Source of the DNA: Xenococcus sp. MO_188.B8
GTDB lineage: Bacteria; Cyanobacteriota; Cyanobacteriia; Cyanobacteriales; Xenococcaceae
Length of the DNA: 64,000 bases
Reading direction: 5' to 3'
Assembly (NCBI GenBank): GCA_030065615.1
Contig: JASJDR010000020.1
Coordinates: forward strand, 62,001 to 126,000
The notes beneath the pieces were generated by a model. The model had not been told where the DNA came from and searched no databases. It was given only the letters and a program-made list of their open reading frames with translations. This document shows positions 37,413-45,782 of this stretch, piece after piece (positions within the stretch are counted from its first letter, which is position 1; each line of letters starts with the position of its first letter). The position numbers and the translations under genes are program-made.

Positions 37413-39120
37413 AAGACTATATAGTGAACCAGCAACTTTTGATGCTATTGATTTTGTTGATGGCATCAATTTGATCTTTGGAGAAACTACACAAGGCAAT
37501 GATAAGACTAATGGGGTTGGAAAATCCCTGTCTATTGAATTTTTAAATTATGGATTATTGAAACAACATGGAGATAGTCGTATTTCGCGAATACCATCTA
37601 CATTTTTTCCTAAAGATGTATTAATTTGTCTTGATTTTGAGATAAATCATCATTCTCTAACTACAAAAAGAAGCGTTAAAAATAATAGTTCTCCAGAATT
37701 AATTATTGACGGTGTAAGTACAAAATTTACTAACTTAAAAGATGCAAACAAAAAATTAGCAGATTTGCTTTTTGAAAATAACCATAGTACTAGTTCACCT
37801 TCGTTCAGAAGTATTTTGGGTCCACTCATTCGAGATGAGCGCTCAGAGTTTAAGTCAATAATAAAATGTTTTGATACTGATAAAAGAATTCCATCAGATT
37901 ACACACCTCATCTATATCTATTGAATATAGATCCTTTCCCATATCAAGAAGCTTTGAGGCTACATAAAGAGTTAAAGAGTATTAAAGCAGCATCAAAAAA
38001 AATTAGAGAAGATGTTTTTACCATTACTGGAAAAGATTTTTTGGATGCAAAAGCAGAATTGAATGAATTGACAAGACAAGTAAAAGAAATTGAAAATGAG
38101 ATGCAACTTCTTGAAAATATAAAAGGATACGAGATAGTAAAAGATGAAATAATAGAAATTGAAAATCAGCTTGAGAAAGCACGTTCCATACAGGCTGTTT
38201 TAAAATCTGAAATATCTAAGATAAATTTATTTTCAGGAGAAGCCGTTTATATTGATGAACAGGAAATAGCTGAATTATATAATCAATTTAAAGAAGGCTT
38301 AGGTGATGCGATTAGTAAAGAACTTCAGGAAGTCATTGATTTCAAAAAGAAAATTGATAATTTTCAAAATACAATGATGAGGAATCGCTATCAATCAGTT
38401 AACAAAAAGCTTAAAAGAATTAACAAAGAAATTTCTTTGCTTAATAAAAAGTATAAAAATAAAATTTCAATACTAGATCAAGATGGATTACTAAAGAGTT
38501 TAAAGCAAACTATTGTTTCATATCAAAGAAAAAGTGAAGAGAGAGCTGAACTAGCAGCATTAATCAATAAATATTCTGAGTATGAGCGTGAGATAAAAGA
38601 AAAAAAGAGAGAGCGTGAAAAGAACATCTATTTACTTGATAGCTATTTAACAAGTTCTAGAGAGATAATTGATTCACTAGAAAATACAATCTTAAATATC
38701 CATGAATTTGTAGCAGGAAATAGCTCATGTTCGTTTGACGTAAAAGTCATGAATAATGCAGAAGTAGTTAATGTCAAATTACGTATTTACGATGATGGTA
38801 GTCATAGTAACGAGCGTGAAAAAGTTTTTTTGTATGATATTGCTTTACTTCTCAACTCAGATATTGCCAATAGACATCCTGGATTGTTAGTACATGATAA
38901 TATCTTCGATGTTGATAAAGACACTCTAATAAAAAGTCTAAACTATCTCCATAATAATATAGAGACCATATCTCAGAAACAATATATTTTAACTATCAAT
39001 AGCGATGAATTTACTAGCGACGATATGGATAACTTAGAGCTAAATTTGGAAGAGTTTAAACGGGCTTCTTTTACTAAAGATGACAGATTTTTAAAGGGTA
39101 ATTATCAAGAAAACAAGTAA
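37399..39120 (+). CDS. DUF2326-type SMC-like ATPase of the ABC-3C system
   Basis: A 573-residue Rad50/SMC-like ABC ATPase. The P-loop is the extended GNDKTNGVGKS (Lys 42), as in DUF2326 proteins. Residues about 195-430 are coiled coil (ELNELTRQVKEIENEMQLLE and more). The C-terminal DUF2326 part includes the ABC lobe with LLVHDNIFDVDKDTLIKSL near 496-513, where HD replaces the usual Walker-B D-E. Such ATPases probably sense invading DNA or replication intermediates and release the effector. The start is GTG 37399, or TTG 37402. It ends 30 bp inside the relic vapC frame on the opposite strand. Confidence 0.85.
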   Translation: MLRVRRLYSEPATFDAIDFVDGINLIFGETTQGNDKTNGVGKSLSIEFLNYGLLKQHGDSRISRIPSTFFPKDVLICLDFEINHHSLTTKRSVKNNSSPELIIDGVSTKFTNLKDANKKLADLLFENNHSTSSPSFRSILGPLIRDERSEFKSIIKCFDTDKRIPSDYTPHLYLLNIDPFPYQEALRLHKELKSIKAASKKIREDVFTITGKDFLDAKAELNELTRQVKEIENEMQLLENIKGYEIVKDEIIEIENQLEKARSIQAVLKSEISKINLFSGEAVYIDEQEIAELYNQFKEGLGDAISKELQEVIDFKKKIDNFQNTMMRNRYQSVNKKLKRINKEISLLNKKYKNKISILDQDGLLKSLKQTIVSYQRKSEERAELAALINKYSEYEREIKEKKREREKNIYLLDSYLTSSREIIDSLENTILNIHEFVAGNSSCSFDVKVMNNAEVVNVKLRIYDDGSHSNEREKVFLYDIALLLNSDIANRHPGLLVHDNIFDVDKDTLIKSLNYLHNNIETISQKQYILTINSDEFTSDDMDNLELNLEEFKRASFTKDDRFLKGNYQENK

Positions 39121-39255
39121 CCCAAATAAATCAATTACAGATAAATATCTCTTAAATATCTCTCTTTCTTGAAACAATTTGAGATCCTGTTGAAATTGTC
39201 CTACATCATCTTTAGTCAACAGTCTGACAATAACATTAGTATCAACTGAAATCAT
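39091..39255 (-). pseudogene. VapC (PIN) toxin truncated at the ABC-3C junction
   Basis: ATG at 39253-39255 overlaps the antitoxin stop by 4 bp (ATGA), the classic vapBC arrangement. It reads MISVDTNVIVRLLTKDDVGQ then FQQDLKLFQEREIF, a clear PIN N-terminus with the first catalytic Asp (VDTN). After about residue 33 the sequence leaves the family and runs into the 3' end of the ABC-3C ATPase gene, stopping at 54 codons. The rest of the PIN domain, with three of the four acidic residues, is missing. The ABC-3C operon therefore abuts, and probably replaced, the end of vapC. Confidence 0.78.
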
Positions 39256-39506
39256 TGCAATTGTTTCAAAATACCTTGATGAATAGCATCATCCATTTCC
39301 TCTAAAGTTTTAGCTTTGCCTTTATATTGCAAGCATCCAGCAACATCTTCCAAGTTAGTTTGCTCAAAAGGCTTTTTAGGTTTAAGCAAAATACCATCAC
39401 CCGTATCAATCGCAATTAATTCTTGTCCCGCTAACCAATGATGAGCATCTCGTAACTTTTTCGGAATAATTACTTGCCCTTTGCTCGATAGTCTTGTGAC
39501 TTCCAT
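39252..39506 (-). CDS. AbrB/VapB-type antitoxin (toxin partner truncated)
   Basis: An 84-residue antitoxin starting MEVTRLSSKGQVIIPKKLRD, the swapped-hairpin AbrB/SpoVT DNA-binding fold, with a C-terminal toxin-binding tail (LEEMDDAIHQGILKQL). An upstream extension to 39572 adds a hydrophobic stretch unlike any antitoxin and was not used. The toxin gene that follows is truncated, so this antitoxin is orphaned unless it acts on another VapC. Confidence 0.82.
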   Translation of the reverse strand: MEVTRLSSKGQVIIPKKLRDAHHWLAGQELIAIDTGDGILLKPKKPFEQTNLEDVAGCLQYKGKAKTLEEMDDAIHQGILKQLQ

Positions 39507-39584
39507 AGAAGAAACAATAAGTAAGATTATGGTAAGAATTATAGCATCGGCAGATTTATGTAGCGATCGCACTTCGACTAAACA

Positions 39585-40231
39585 TCAAACTTCGCAACAA
39601 TATTGTCTCAACAGAGAAGTCGTAACCGTAAGTTCTTGTTTTAAAAGTATTTCTAGATATTCATTGATAGATTTTGGAGGATTCTTTAACCGTTTGCGAC
39701 AAGTTTCCGCAGCAGTAGTAACCTTCATCGGATAAATATCGATGAGATCAGCAATAAAAATATCGGGATGTTGCGCTTCAATTTCATATTGATTCAAAAT
39801 GCGATCGGGAAAATCCTTCAGATTCATCGTTAAGATAATATCGGCTTGTCCTTTAATCGCTGCTGCTAAAATATGCCTGTCATCGGGATCTGGTAAATTA
39901 AGAGACGGGATAATAAATTCATACCCTTCGATTAGACAATCACGAACACTACGATTCATAAGGCTTTTAGTTCGTTCAAGCTGCTCTTTACTCAAGTCAG
40001 GTCTATTTTTGAGAACATTACGCATCCATTCTTCGTGAATTTTATCTGTCCAACGCGCTCGATACAAATCGCTCAAAGCCAGTTGCATCAATAAATCCCT
40101 TAACGGTGCTGGATATAATACGCAGCGGTCGGAACCCGCGTCGGCACAAGACGTTTACCCAGCTCCGTGTTCTGGGCAAGGGAACGCCGACCAAGAGAAG
40201 CATCATAAATTACCGTAAATTTTGACCCCAT
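39585..40231 (-). pseudogene. PIN-domain toxin gene broken by a dispersed repeat
   Basis: The gene starts at ATG 40229-40231 as MGSKFTVIYDA, a PIN start with its first Asp, 3 nt after the antitoxin stop. A GC-rich block of about 83 bp follows, and the family sequence then resumes as YPAPLRDLLMQLALSDLYRA but in a different frame. The 3' part (39585-40091) is open and encodes ARWTDKIHEEWMRN, LPDPDDRHILAAAI (acidic active-site residues) and DIILTMNLKDFP. The upstream frame ends at a TAA inside the resumed part. With the first Asp out of frame, no active enzyme is expected unless frameshifting occurs. Confidence 0.8.
40116..40198. repeat. GC-rich palindromic repeat inserted in the PIN gene
   Basis: GGTCGG (40127-40132) and CCGACC (40187-40192) delimit an imperfect hairpin. 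The segment cccgcgtcggcacaagacg (40134-40152) recurs with two changes at 43279-43297, and caagggaacgccgaccaagag resembles 14470-14489. Confidence 0.7.
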
Positions 40232-40234
40232 TTA

Positions 40235-40711
40235 TTACTCATAACCCATATCTAATTCTTGTGCTTGTGCTGCAAGTTCATCTAATGCTTGCATTCTGTC
40301 GCTATCAATTTGGTTTTTATAATTCATCACATCTTCAAAGCGAATACGTCGATGACGACCTACTTTGCGAAAAGGTATTTTATTTGATTCGAGTAATTTA
40401 ATTAGATATGGACGAGATACATTAAGTAAACCTACTGCTTCTTGAGTAGTTAACTCAGTATTCATGGGAATTAAAGTAACGGCATTTCCTTGTGCCATCT
40501 GAGAAAGAATATCGATCAAAAGCTGATAAGCAGTTGAAGGAATTTCTAGTATTTGTTCTTGACCATTTTCTTCTATAACTTTTAGTGTTTGAGTAGAGCT
40601 ACTAGGTTTTAAATGAGAAGCTAAAATACGACTGCTCTCTTGAGAAAGACTAATTTCAGATTCTGATGGAATATAAGGCTTATTTAGCTGATTGGTAGTT
40701 ACCATAGTCAA
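40235..40711 (-). CDS. Excisionase/MerR-type HTH antitoxin of the PIN module
   Basis: A 158-residue protein. The C-terminal half holds an excisionase-family helix-turn-helix: LTTQEAVGLLNVSRPYLIKL and IPFRKVGRHRRIRFEDVMNY, then a short acidic tail (LDELAAQAQELDMGYE). The N-terminal half is polar with a helical stretch (ISLSQESSRILASHL). Proteins of this type pair with PIN toxins in cyanobacteria. The gene is intact although its toxin is broken. It is preceded by a 135-bp spacer and is divergent from the second yefM module. Confidence 0.82.
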   Translation of the reverse strand: MTMVTTNQLNKPYIPSESEISLSQESSRILASHLKPSSSTQTLKVIEENGQEQILEIPSTAYQLLIDILSQMAQGNAVTLIPMNTELTTQEAVGLLNVSRPYLIKLLESNKIPFRKVGRHRRIRFEDVMNYKNQIDSDRMQALDELAAQAQELDMGYE

Positions 40712-40860
40712 CGCCTAGCGAGTTTTAGAATTTAATAGTTATTAAGAAGCTCAATTTTAATTGCATCTCTACTATTCAGTCTATAAAACAAACGAAATAA
40801 ACGCAACAATCGCAATAAATGAAAATATTCGCGATTAGTTTAATCTATGTGTAAAAATGA

Positions 40861-40876
40861 GTACAGTAAAATGTAC
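40861..40876 (+). promoter_or_regulatory. Putative YefM operator (GTAC-N8-GTAC), module 2
   Basis: GTAC at 40861-40864 and 40873-40876, centres 12 bp apart, ending 9 bp before the ATG at 40886. Same spacing as at 35424-35439. The site falls inside the N-terminal extension of a longer possible frame, which supports the 40886 start. Confidence 0.6.
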
Positions 40877-40885
40877 TTATTTGTC

Positions 40886-41131
40886 ATGAAATCAGTAAAC
40901 TATACAGAATTTAGAAAAAACTTAGCAAGCTATCTCGATGAAGTAGAAAACGATCGCGTACCGATGATAATTACTCGTTCTAATGGTCGTCGTTCAGTAG
41001 TTATCAGTTACGACGATTACATGGAGAACGAAGCTACTATTCATCTGATGTCTAGCCAGGAAAATATTAGGGTTATCGAAGAAGCAATCTCCGAACTAGA
41101 AAGTGGTGGTGGTATAGAGGTTGAAATTTGA
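40886..41131 (+). CDS. yefM: YefM/Phd-family antitoxin
   Basis: An 81-residue antitoxin starting MKSVNYTEFRKNLASYLDEV, then VPMIITRSNGRRSVVISYDD and a tail ending SGGGIEVEI. This is the E. coli YefM-like type and differs from the first module. An upstream ATG at 40847 would place the operator inside the coding sequence, so it was not used. The stop TGA overlaps the toxin's TTG start. Confidence 0.9.
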   Translation: MKSVNYTEFRKNLASYLDEVENDRVPMIITRSNGRRSVVISYDDYMENEATIHLMSSQENIRVIEEAISELESGGGIEVEI

Positions 41132-41382
41132 AAATTAAGTTTTCTACCTCCGCATTTAAAGATTATCAACAATGGCAAAAAAATAACCAAAGGATATTTA
41201 AGAGAATTAATCGATTGTTAGAAGATATTAAGACATCACCTTTTGAGGGAATTGGCGACCCTGAACCGCTTAAATACAAATGGCAAGGATATTGGTCGCG
41301 CAGAATTACCCAAGAACATCGCTTGGTTTATTCAGTCAAAGACAATACTATTTTTGTTGTTCAGTGCAAATTTCATTATTAG
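41128..41382 (+). CDS. yoeB: YoeB-family toxin
   Basis: An 84-residue toxin with the full YoeB signature: FSTSAFKDYQQWQKNNQRIF, then GIGDPEPLKYKWQGYWSRRI and TQEHRLVY, ending CKFHY. Of the two YoeB proteins in the window this one is the closer to E. coli YoeB. Start is TTG overlapping the antitoxin stop. YoeB cleaves mRNA on the ribosome. Confidence 0.93.
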   Translation: MKIKFSTSAFKDYQQWQKNNQRIFKRINRLLEDIKTSPFEGIGDPEPLKYKWQGYWSRRITQEHRLVYSVKDNTIFVVQCKFHY

Positions 41383-41476
41383 ACTTCTCATACTACTGAT
41401 CCCGTTGAGTGTATTTGTTCTGGGATGATGTCTAAGATTTGTTGCTAGGCTTCATAACCTTGCAGGCATTGCGGTT

Positions 41477-43159
41477 TTATTCCTGTCTAGAATTTGAATT
41501 GAATCTTTTATCCTGAGGAGCAATGCGAAATCCGGGAGCTCTATAATCCTTGGGTAAGTAATTCTCTGGGATAGTGGTTTGATGACCATCCCGAATAGCT
41601 GAATAATGAGGGGAAAGAATTTCAATGTCAGCTTCGTTGCATTTATCTTGAATATTCTGGTGCAGTTGAGAATAGATGTCTGCCATCATTAGAGCATCGT
41701 CAGTATAAGCATTTAACTCATAACTCACATAAAAATCATCTAGACTAGTTTGGAGGATAAAGGGAGCTGGTTCTCTCAAAATATGAGGCGTTGCGGCAGC
41801 CGCCTCTAACAGGACTTGATGGACTTTGCGCCAAGGAACATCGTAACCCAGGGTAATGGTAGTGGGGAGGATAAGCGGTGGCGTATCAGGCTGTCTTATT
41901 GTAGCGCTAAAGTTAACTACATTGCTGTTGAGTACTGTTGAGTTGGGCATGGTAATCACCATGTTCTTAGGAGTGCGCAGGCGGGTGACTAGGAGAGTCT
42001 TTTCTACAATATCTCCCACTGCATCCCCGATTTGAACGCGATCGCCGACTTCAAAAGCGCGAGTATAAATGAGAATAACTCCACCGACAATATTGGCTAC
42101 GGCTGCGGTAGAACCCAATGACAGCAGCAGACCAAGAAAGAGAGAAACGCCCTGAAAAGCAGGGGAACCAGAACCTGGTAAGTAGGGGAAAGCTACTACC
42201 ACTGCTAGAGCAAAGATCAAAAAGAAAGATAATTTATAGGTGGGTGCTGCCCACTCTTGATAGAAACCAGGAAAAGAAATATCTCCTCTTTCTATTTCTC
42301 CAAAAATAAGTTTGACAAAGCGGATAATATAGTAAGTAAACAGAACAATAACCCCAAGCACAAATAAATTAGGCAAATAGTCTATAAATGCTTGCAAAAC
42401 TTGCTCGAAGGCAGAAAAAAGATAGTCGAAAAGATTTTTACCTAATTGTTTAGTCCAAGGAAAGAAGCTAAAAACTAAAGGGAAATAGACATATAGAACA
42501 AATAGCACCACCATCCAGCGAATGAGCTGAACTAAGCGAATGAGAAGATCTGTCAGTCGAGATGCCCTGACTAACTCCACATTTTCAATTCTGAGACTGG
42601 GAATACGTGTCTCTCGCCAAGAATCCAGCAATCGATAGATGCGAGGGAAAATTTTATTTAAAATTAGTTGGATGAGAACTAAGATAACTGTGGCAATAAC
42701 CGTGTAAATAGCTGATCTAATTAGGTATTTAGTACTGCGCTCTTCCCTATAGATTTGAAGAGAGTCTTTAATTTTTGCTAAATATTCATTAGCTAGTTTT
42801 GTTCTGGTTATCTGGGCAGCTTTGGCATCAGCTTCTGTTAGTGTGACCAGAATTTTGTTACCGATGACAATATTAGTCGTGGCTTCTTGTTCTTGAATCC
42901 TCAGTAAATTAAGATTCACTGAAGTATCTTCGGCAATTTTTTCCAGTCGATTAGTAATAGTTTGTGCTCTTTCTTCCGAAGAGAACGAACCGACGTTGGA
43001 TTGAATCACAAAGAGGGTTTCATCTGCCAGTAGCACAGGAAAACCATCAATTTTATCGCCAGCGGAGTCATCTATTTGGGAATAAACACCAGGGTGAGCG
43101 ATCAAGCTCAAAAAAATCACTAGAACAAAAGTGATCAAGAATTGCCAATATTTTTTCAT
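41477..43159 (-). CDS. MscS-family mechanosensitive ion channel
   Basis: A 560-residue protein. Signal or first membrane helix at 1-22, a soluble N-terminal region (about 30-140), then membrane segments near 150-170, 205-225, 255-280 and 310-330, and the pore helix rich in Gly/Ala (LLLSLGSTAAVANIVGGVIL). The MscS beta-domain follows: FEVGDRVQIGDAVGDIVEKT, TPKNMVITMPNSTVLNSNVVNFS, then the alpha-beta C-terminus. Opens on membrane tension to release osmolytes. Second MscS-type gene follows on the same strand 350 bp upstream. Confidence 0.9.
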   Translation of the reverse strand: MKKYWQFLITFVLVIFLSLIAHPGVYSQIDDSAGDKIDGFPVLLADETLFVIQSNVGSFSSEERAQTITNRLEKIAEDTSVNLNLLRIQEQEATTNIVIGNKILVTLTEADAKAAQITRTKLANEYLAKIKDSLQIYREERSTKYLIRSAIYTVIATVILVLIQLILNKIFPRIYRLLDSWRETRIPSLRIENVELVRASRLTDLLIRLVQLIRWMVVLFVLYVYFPLVFSFFPWTKQLGKNLFDYLFSAFEQVLQAFIDYLPNLFVLGVIVLFTYYIIRFVKLIFGEIERGDISFPGFYQEWAAPTYKLSFFLIFALAVVVAFPYLPGSGSPAFQGVSLFLGLLLSLGSTAAVANIVGGVILIYTRAFEVGDRVQIGDAVGDIVEKTLLVTRLRTPKNMVITMPNSTVLNSNVVNFSATIRQPDTPPLILPTTITLGYDVPWRKVHQVLLEAAAATPHILREPAPFILQTSLDDFYVSYELNAYTDDALMMADIYSQLHQNIQDKCNEADIEILSPHYSAIRDGHQTTIPENYLPKDYRAPGFRIAPQDKRFNSNSRQE

Positions 43160-43240
43160 CGCTTTTATTCAGTCAATTCACACAGAAGAAGCAATCAAGG
43201 TACGAGCTAGTGCCGCTGGGCGGAAGCCAAAAGTCAGTAG

Positions 43241-43260
43241 AGACGTTGCATGCAACGTCT
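43241..43260. repeat. 20-bp perfect palindrome AGACGTTGCATGCAACGTCT
   Basis: Followed by gtacaaa, as is the related palindrome in the olefin synthase gene (19847-19867). A member of an interspersed family. Confidence 0.75.
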
Positions 43261-43269
43261 GTACAAAAG

Positions 43270-43312
43270 CGCCGAGACCCCGCGTCGGCGTAAGACGCAA
43301 GGGAACGCTCGG
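43270..43312. repeat. GC-rich dispersed repeat, same family as in the PIN gene
   Basis: The segment cccgcgtcggcgtaagacg differs by two bases from 40134-40152, and caagggaacgc follows in both. CCGAG and CTCGG at its ends can pair. Confidence 0.7.
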
Positions 43313-43509
43313 TAAGACAGTCAAAAGTCTTTTAGGCTAAGGGTTTCTCGATTTTTGAATAGTATGCTTATTTACGCCCACTTCCACTAGCGTTGCATTA
43401 ATTAGGCTAAAAAGTCGTACCTTAATTTAGTAAATTATCTCATGTGCTTGGTATCATGATGTCTATCCCAATACCTTTATATGTTTTTATCTGTGGATAA
43501 CATTCAAAA

Positions 43510-45549
43510 CTACGAAATCACCGAAATCTTATGATGGGGAAGAGCCACAGCAATGCCCGCTTCATCTAAGGCTTGTTTAACTCGCAGACGAAATTCCCGA
43601 CCCACACTCCATTGTTGGCTAGGTTGAGTTTTAATTATCAGACGGATGAGAATGCCCTCATTAGATATCTCATCAACTCCTAAGATTTCCGCAGGTTCAA
43701 GAAACTTATCTTCCCATAAAGGATCACTTTGCATTTTAGCTGCCACTTGAGTCATAACTTCTATCGCCTGATTGATATCTTCATTCCAAGCGATTCTAAT
43801 CGTAAAGTTAACCCTCGACCAATTTTTAGTATTGTTAATCACAGATTCAATCCTACGATTAGGGATAGAGATTAATTGTCCATCGAGATTTCTTAAAGAA
43901 GTAATAAACAGGTTTATCTCTTCTACTGCTCCTTCCATTCCTCCGCCAAAGTTAACTACATCTCCTAGAGCATAGCGATCAGTGGACAAAATTACGATCC
44001 CACTGAGGGCATCTTCTAGTAAACTACGGGACAGAAAAGCCACAGCGACGGCAACAAAACCAGCGCTAGCTAAGACAGAGGGATTAAACCCCAGTAGCCA
44101 GATACTTAAGTACAGTCCCAAGATAGTAGTGAAAAAAGTTTTGTTTCGCTTGATAACCGTAGAATAAGTATTAGCTCTAAGGGTGTAACGATTGGAATCT
44201 GTATTGGCTAATTGAGCTTCGGTTGCCCAACGATTGAGACCATAATCTACAGCAAAGGAACCCAGCTTATCAATTAAGGTTAACCCTGTCCAGAGCAGGA
44301 TTAGAATTACTGTTTTTTCTATAAGATAAATTGAGAAAAAGCGGGTTTGAGGAAATATACAAACGATGATGGTTAGACTAACAGCTAAGATCAACACTTC
44401 TAAAATCAACATCAGCCTGAGAAATAGTTGGCAGAAATTTCTTTTCTGTTTAATCAGAGTTTGATGCTCTAACAACCTCTTGGTCGCAGTAATGTTAAAA
44501 TTAGCAGCCAGCCAATTTTGCTTTTGAAGCTTTTTCGGAAACAACTTCAAAAGCTTTGTAAGCATTGAAAAGGGTGATACTGTTATTTTGACTTGTTCTA
44601 CAGAACTATCCTTGGGCTCTGATATCTCACTCTCTTGTGGCTCAGAGCTATCCAAAATATCACTGACATTCTGATCTATATTTATACTTTGAGAGGCGGC
44701 GGCTTCAGGATCGACAATCAGGGCATCAGTAAATTTTTTCAGTCTTTGTCGCAATTGATGATTCCATTTTCGCAATTGGCTGCGAATTAAATGAATTAGC
44801 CACATTAATCCTAGTGTTATTCCCATAATTGCACTTGAGACTATCCATCGCCAATTAGGATGCTGTACATTTAATTCACGCCCCCAGAGAGCATTAGAAA
44901 AGGATAAACTAATTTTAGTCAGCCAAGCTTTTGCTAATTCTTCTTCTGTTGTCTCGTTGGCTTGGGCATCAAAATCAGTTACCGTGACAAGTGTTTGTGA
45001 GGCTAATCCCAATCTTGGTTGGGCTGGCACATAAATAACTGTCTCCTGATTTTCAATTCCTACTGCAATCTTTGGTGTCCAAGGGTGTAAGGGTTTGACT
45101 GTTGTGGGCAGCCAGAATCGCCATTTTGAGTTAAGGGGAACTTCGGAAATAGTGATCCCGCTAACAATGTCTTCAAAAATTTGGTGAAAAACTCTTTGCA
45201 CCAATTCCGCTCGCTGTTCTACTTTTTGAGCAACTTCAACTTCTGATTGGTTAGATTCTTTTAATGCCGTTAGAGTTAATTCAGGAGTAAGTAGGTAATC
45301 GTTAATCTTCAAGTTAAAGTCATAGATGTAAACGTCACTACACCAAAATCTGCCACAAGGATAAGCTTTATTTAAATCCCAAGGAAGAGATTGATTAGAT
45401 TGATTATTACTTGAGTCGGGAATCCAAGGAATTTGTCCGAAACTTTGTGGGGTCAAAGTTAATGTCAAAGTTAAGCTAAAAATAGCAATAACTATATACT
45501 TGCTTATTGCTTTAAAAAATTGTGGCATCTTCTGTGATCTAGCACTCAA
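43510..45549 (-). CDS. Large MscS-family mechanosensitive channel
   Basis: A 679-residue protein. Signal peptide near 10-35; periplasmic region to about 230; membrane segment near 233-254 (WIVSSAIMGITLGLMWLIHL); a long cytoplasmic loop with acidic stretch; membrane segments near 380-400, 410-430 and 475-495; pore helix (LASAGFVAVAVAFLSRSLLED) and the MscS domain (YALGDVVNFGGGMEGAVEEI, GQLISIPNRRIESVINNTKNW). The C-terminal alpha-beta domain ends VALPHHKI. Longer than E. coli MscS by over 390 residues at the N-terminus. Confidence 0.9.
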   Translation of the reverse strand: MSARSQKMPQFFKAISKYIVIAIFSLTLTLTLTPQSFGQIPWIPDSSNNQSNQSLPWDLNKAYPCGRFWCSDVYIYDFNLKINDYLLTPELTLTALKESNQSEVEVAQKVEQRAELVQRVFHQIFEDIVSGITISEVPLNSKWRFWLPTTVKPLHPWTPKIAVGIENQETVIYVPAQPRLGLASQTLVTVTDFDAQANETTEEELAKAWLTKISLSFSNALWGRELNVQHPNWRWIVSSAIMGITLGLMWLIHLIRSQLRKWNHQLRQRLKKFTDALIVDPEAAASQSINIDQNVSDILDSSEPQESEISEPKDSSVEQVKITVSPFSMLTKLLKLFPKKLQKQNWLAANFNITATKRLLEHQTLIKQKRNFCQLFLRLMLILEVLILAVSLTIIVCIFPQTRFFSIYLIEKTVILILLWTGLTLIDKLGSFAVDYGLNRWATEAQLANTDSNRYTLRANTYSTVIKRNKTFFTTILGLYLSIWLLGFNPSVLASAGFVAVAVAFLSRSLLEDALSGIVILSTDRYALGDVVNFGGGMEGAVEEINLFITSLRNLDGQLISIPNRRIESVINNTKNWSRVNFTIRIAWNEDINQAIEVMTQVAAKMQSDPLWEDKFLEPAEILGVDEISNEGILIRLIIKTQPSQQWSVGREFRLRVKQALDEAGIAVALPHHKISVIS

Positions 45550-45782
45550 GAAATACGAAAATTCTGTTGCTGTTGATTTAATGTTTAGCTTACAAAATAG
45601 TTTCTGTTCTTAGCTTATTACGCGGTTGGATAAGTGCGGTTTTCTCGCACATTTACCACGCAGTTTTAGCATTTTATCAATGCTTGTCAAAAAAAATCTA
45701 CAAATCATACCTTGATTTACTTTAGCTATTTGCTTCTCTAGCAAACGAAGTAAAAAAAATTATAGGCGATCGCAATTCCCAG

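Larger units (their letters stand above)
43160..43509. other. Intergenic region carrying dispersed repeats
   Basis: Holds the 20-bp palindrome at 43241-43260 and the GC-rich repeat at 43270-43312. No gene is supported. Confidence 0.5.

Noticed and set aside
39481-40038. Plus-strand frames opposite the vapB and PIN genes
   Set aside because: Shadows of well-supported minus-strand antitoxin and toxin sequence.
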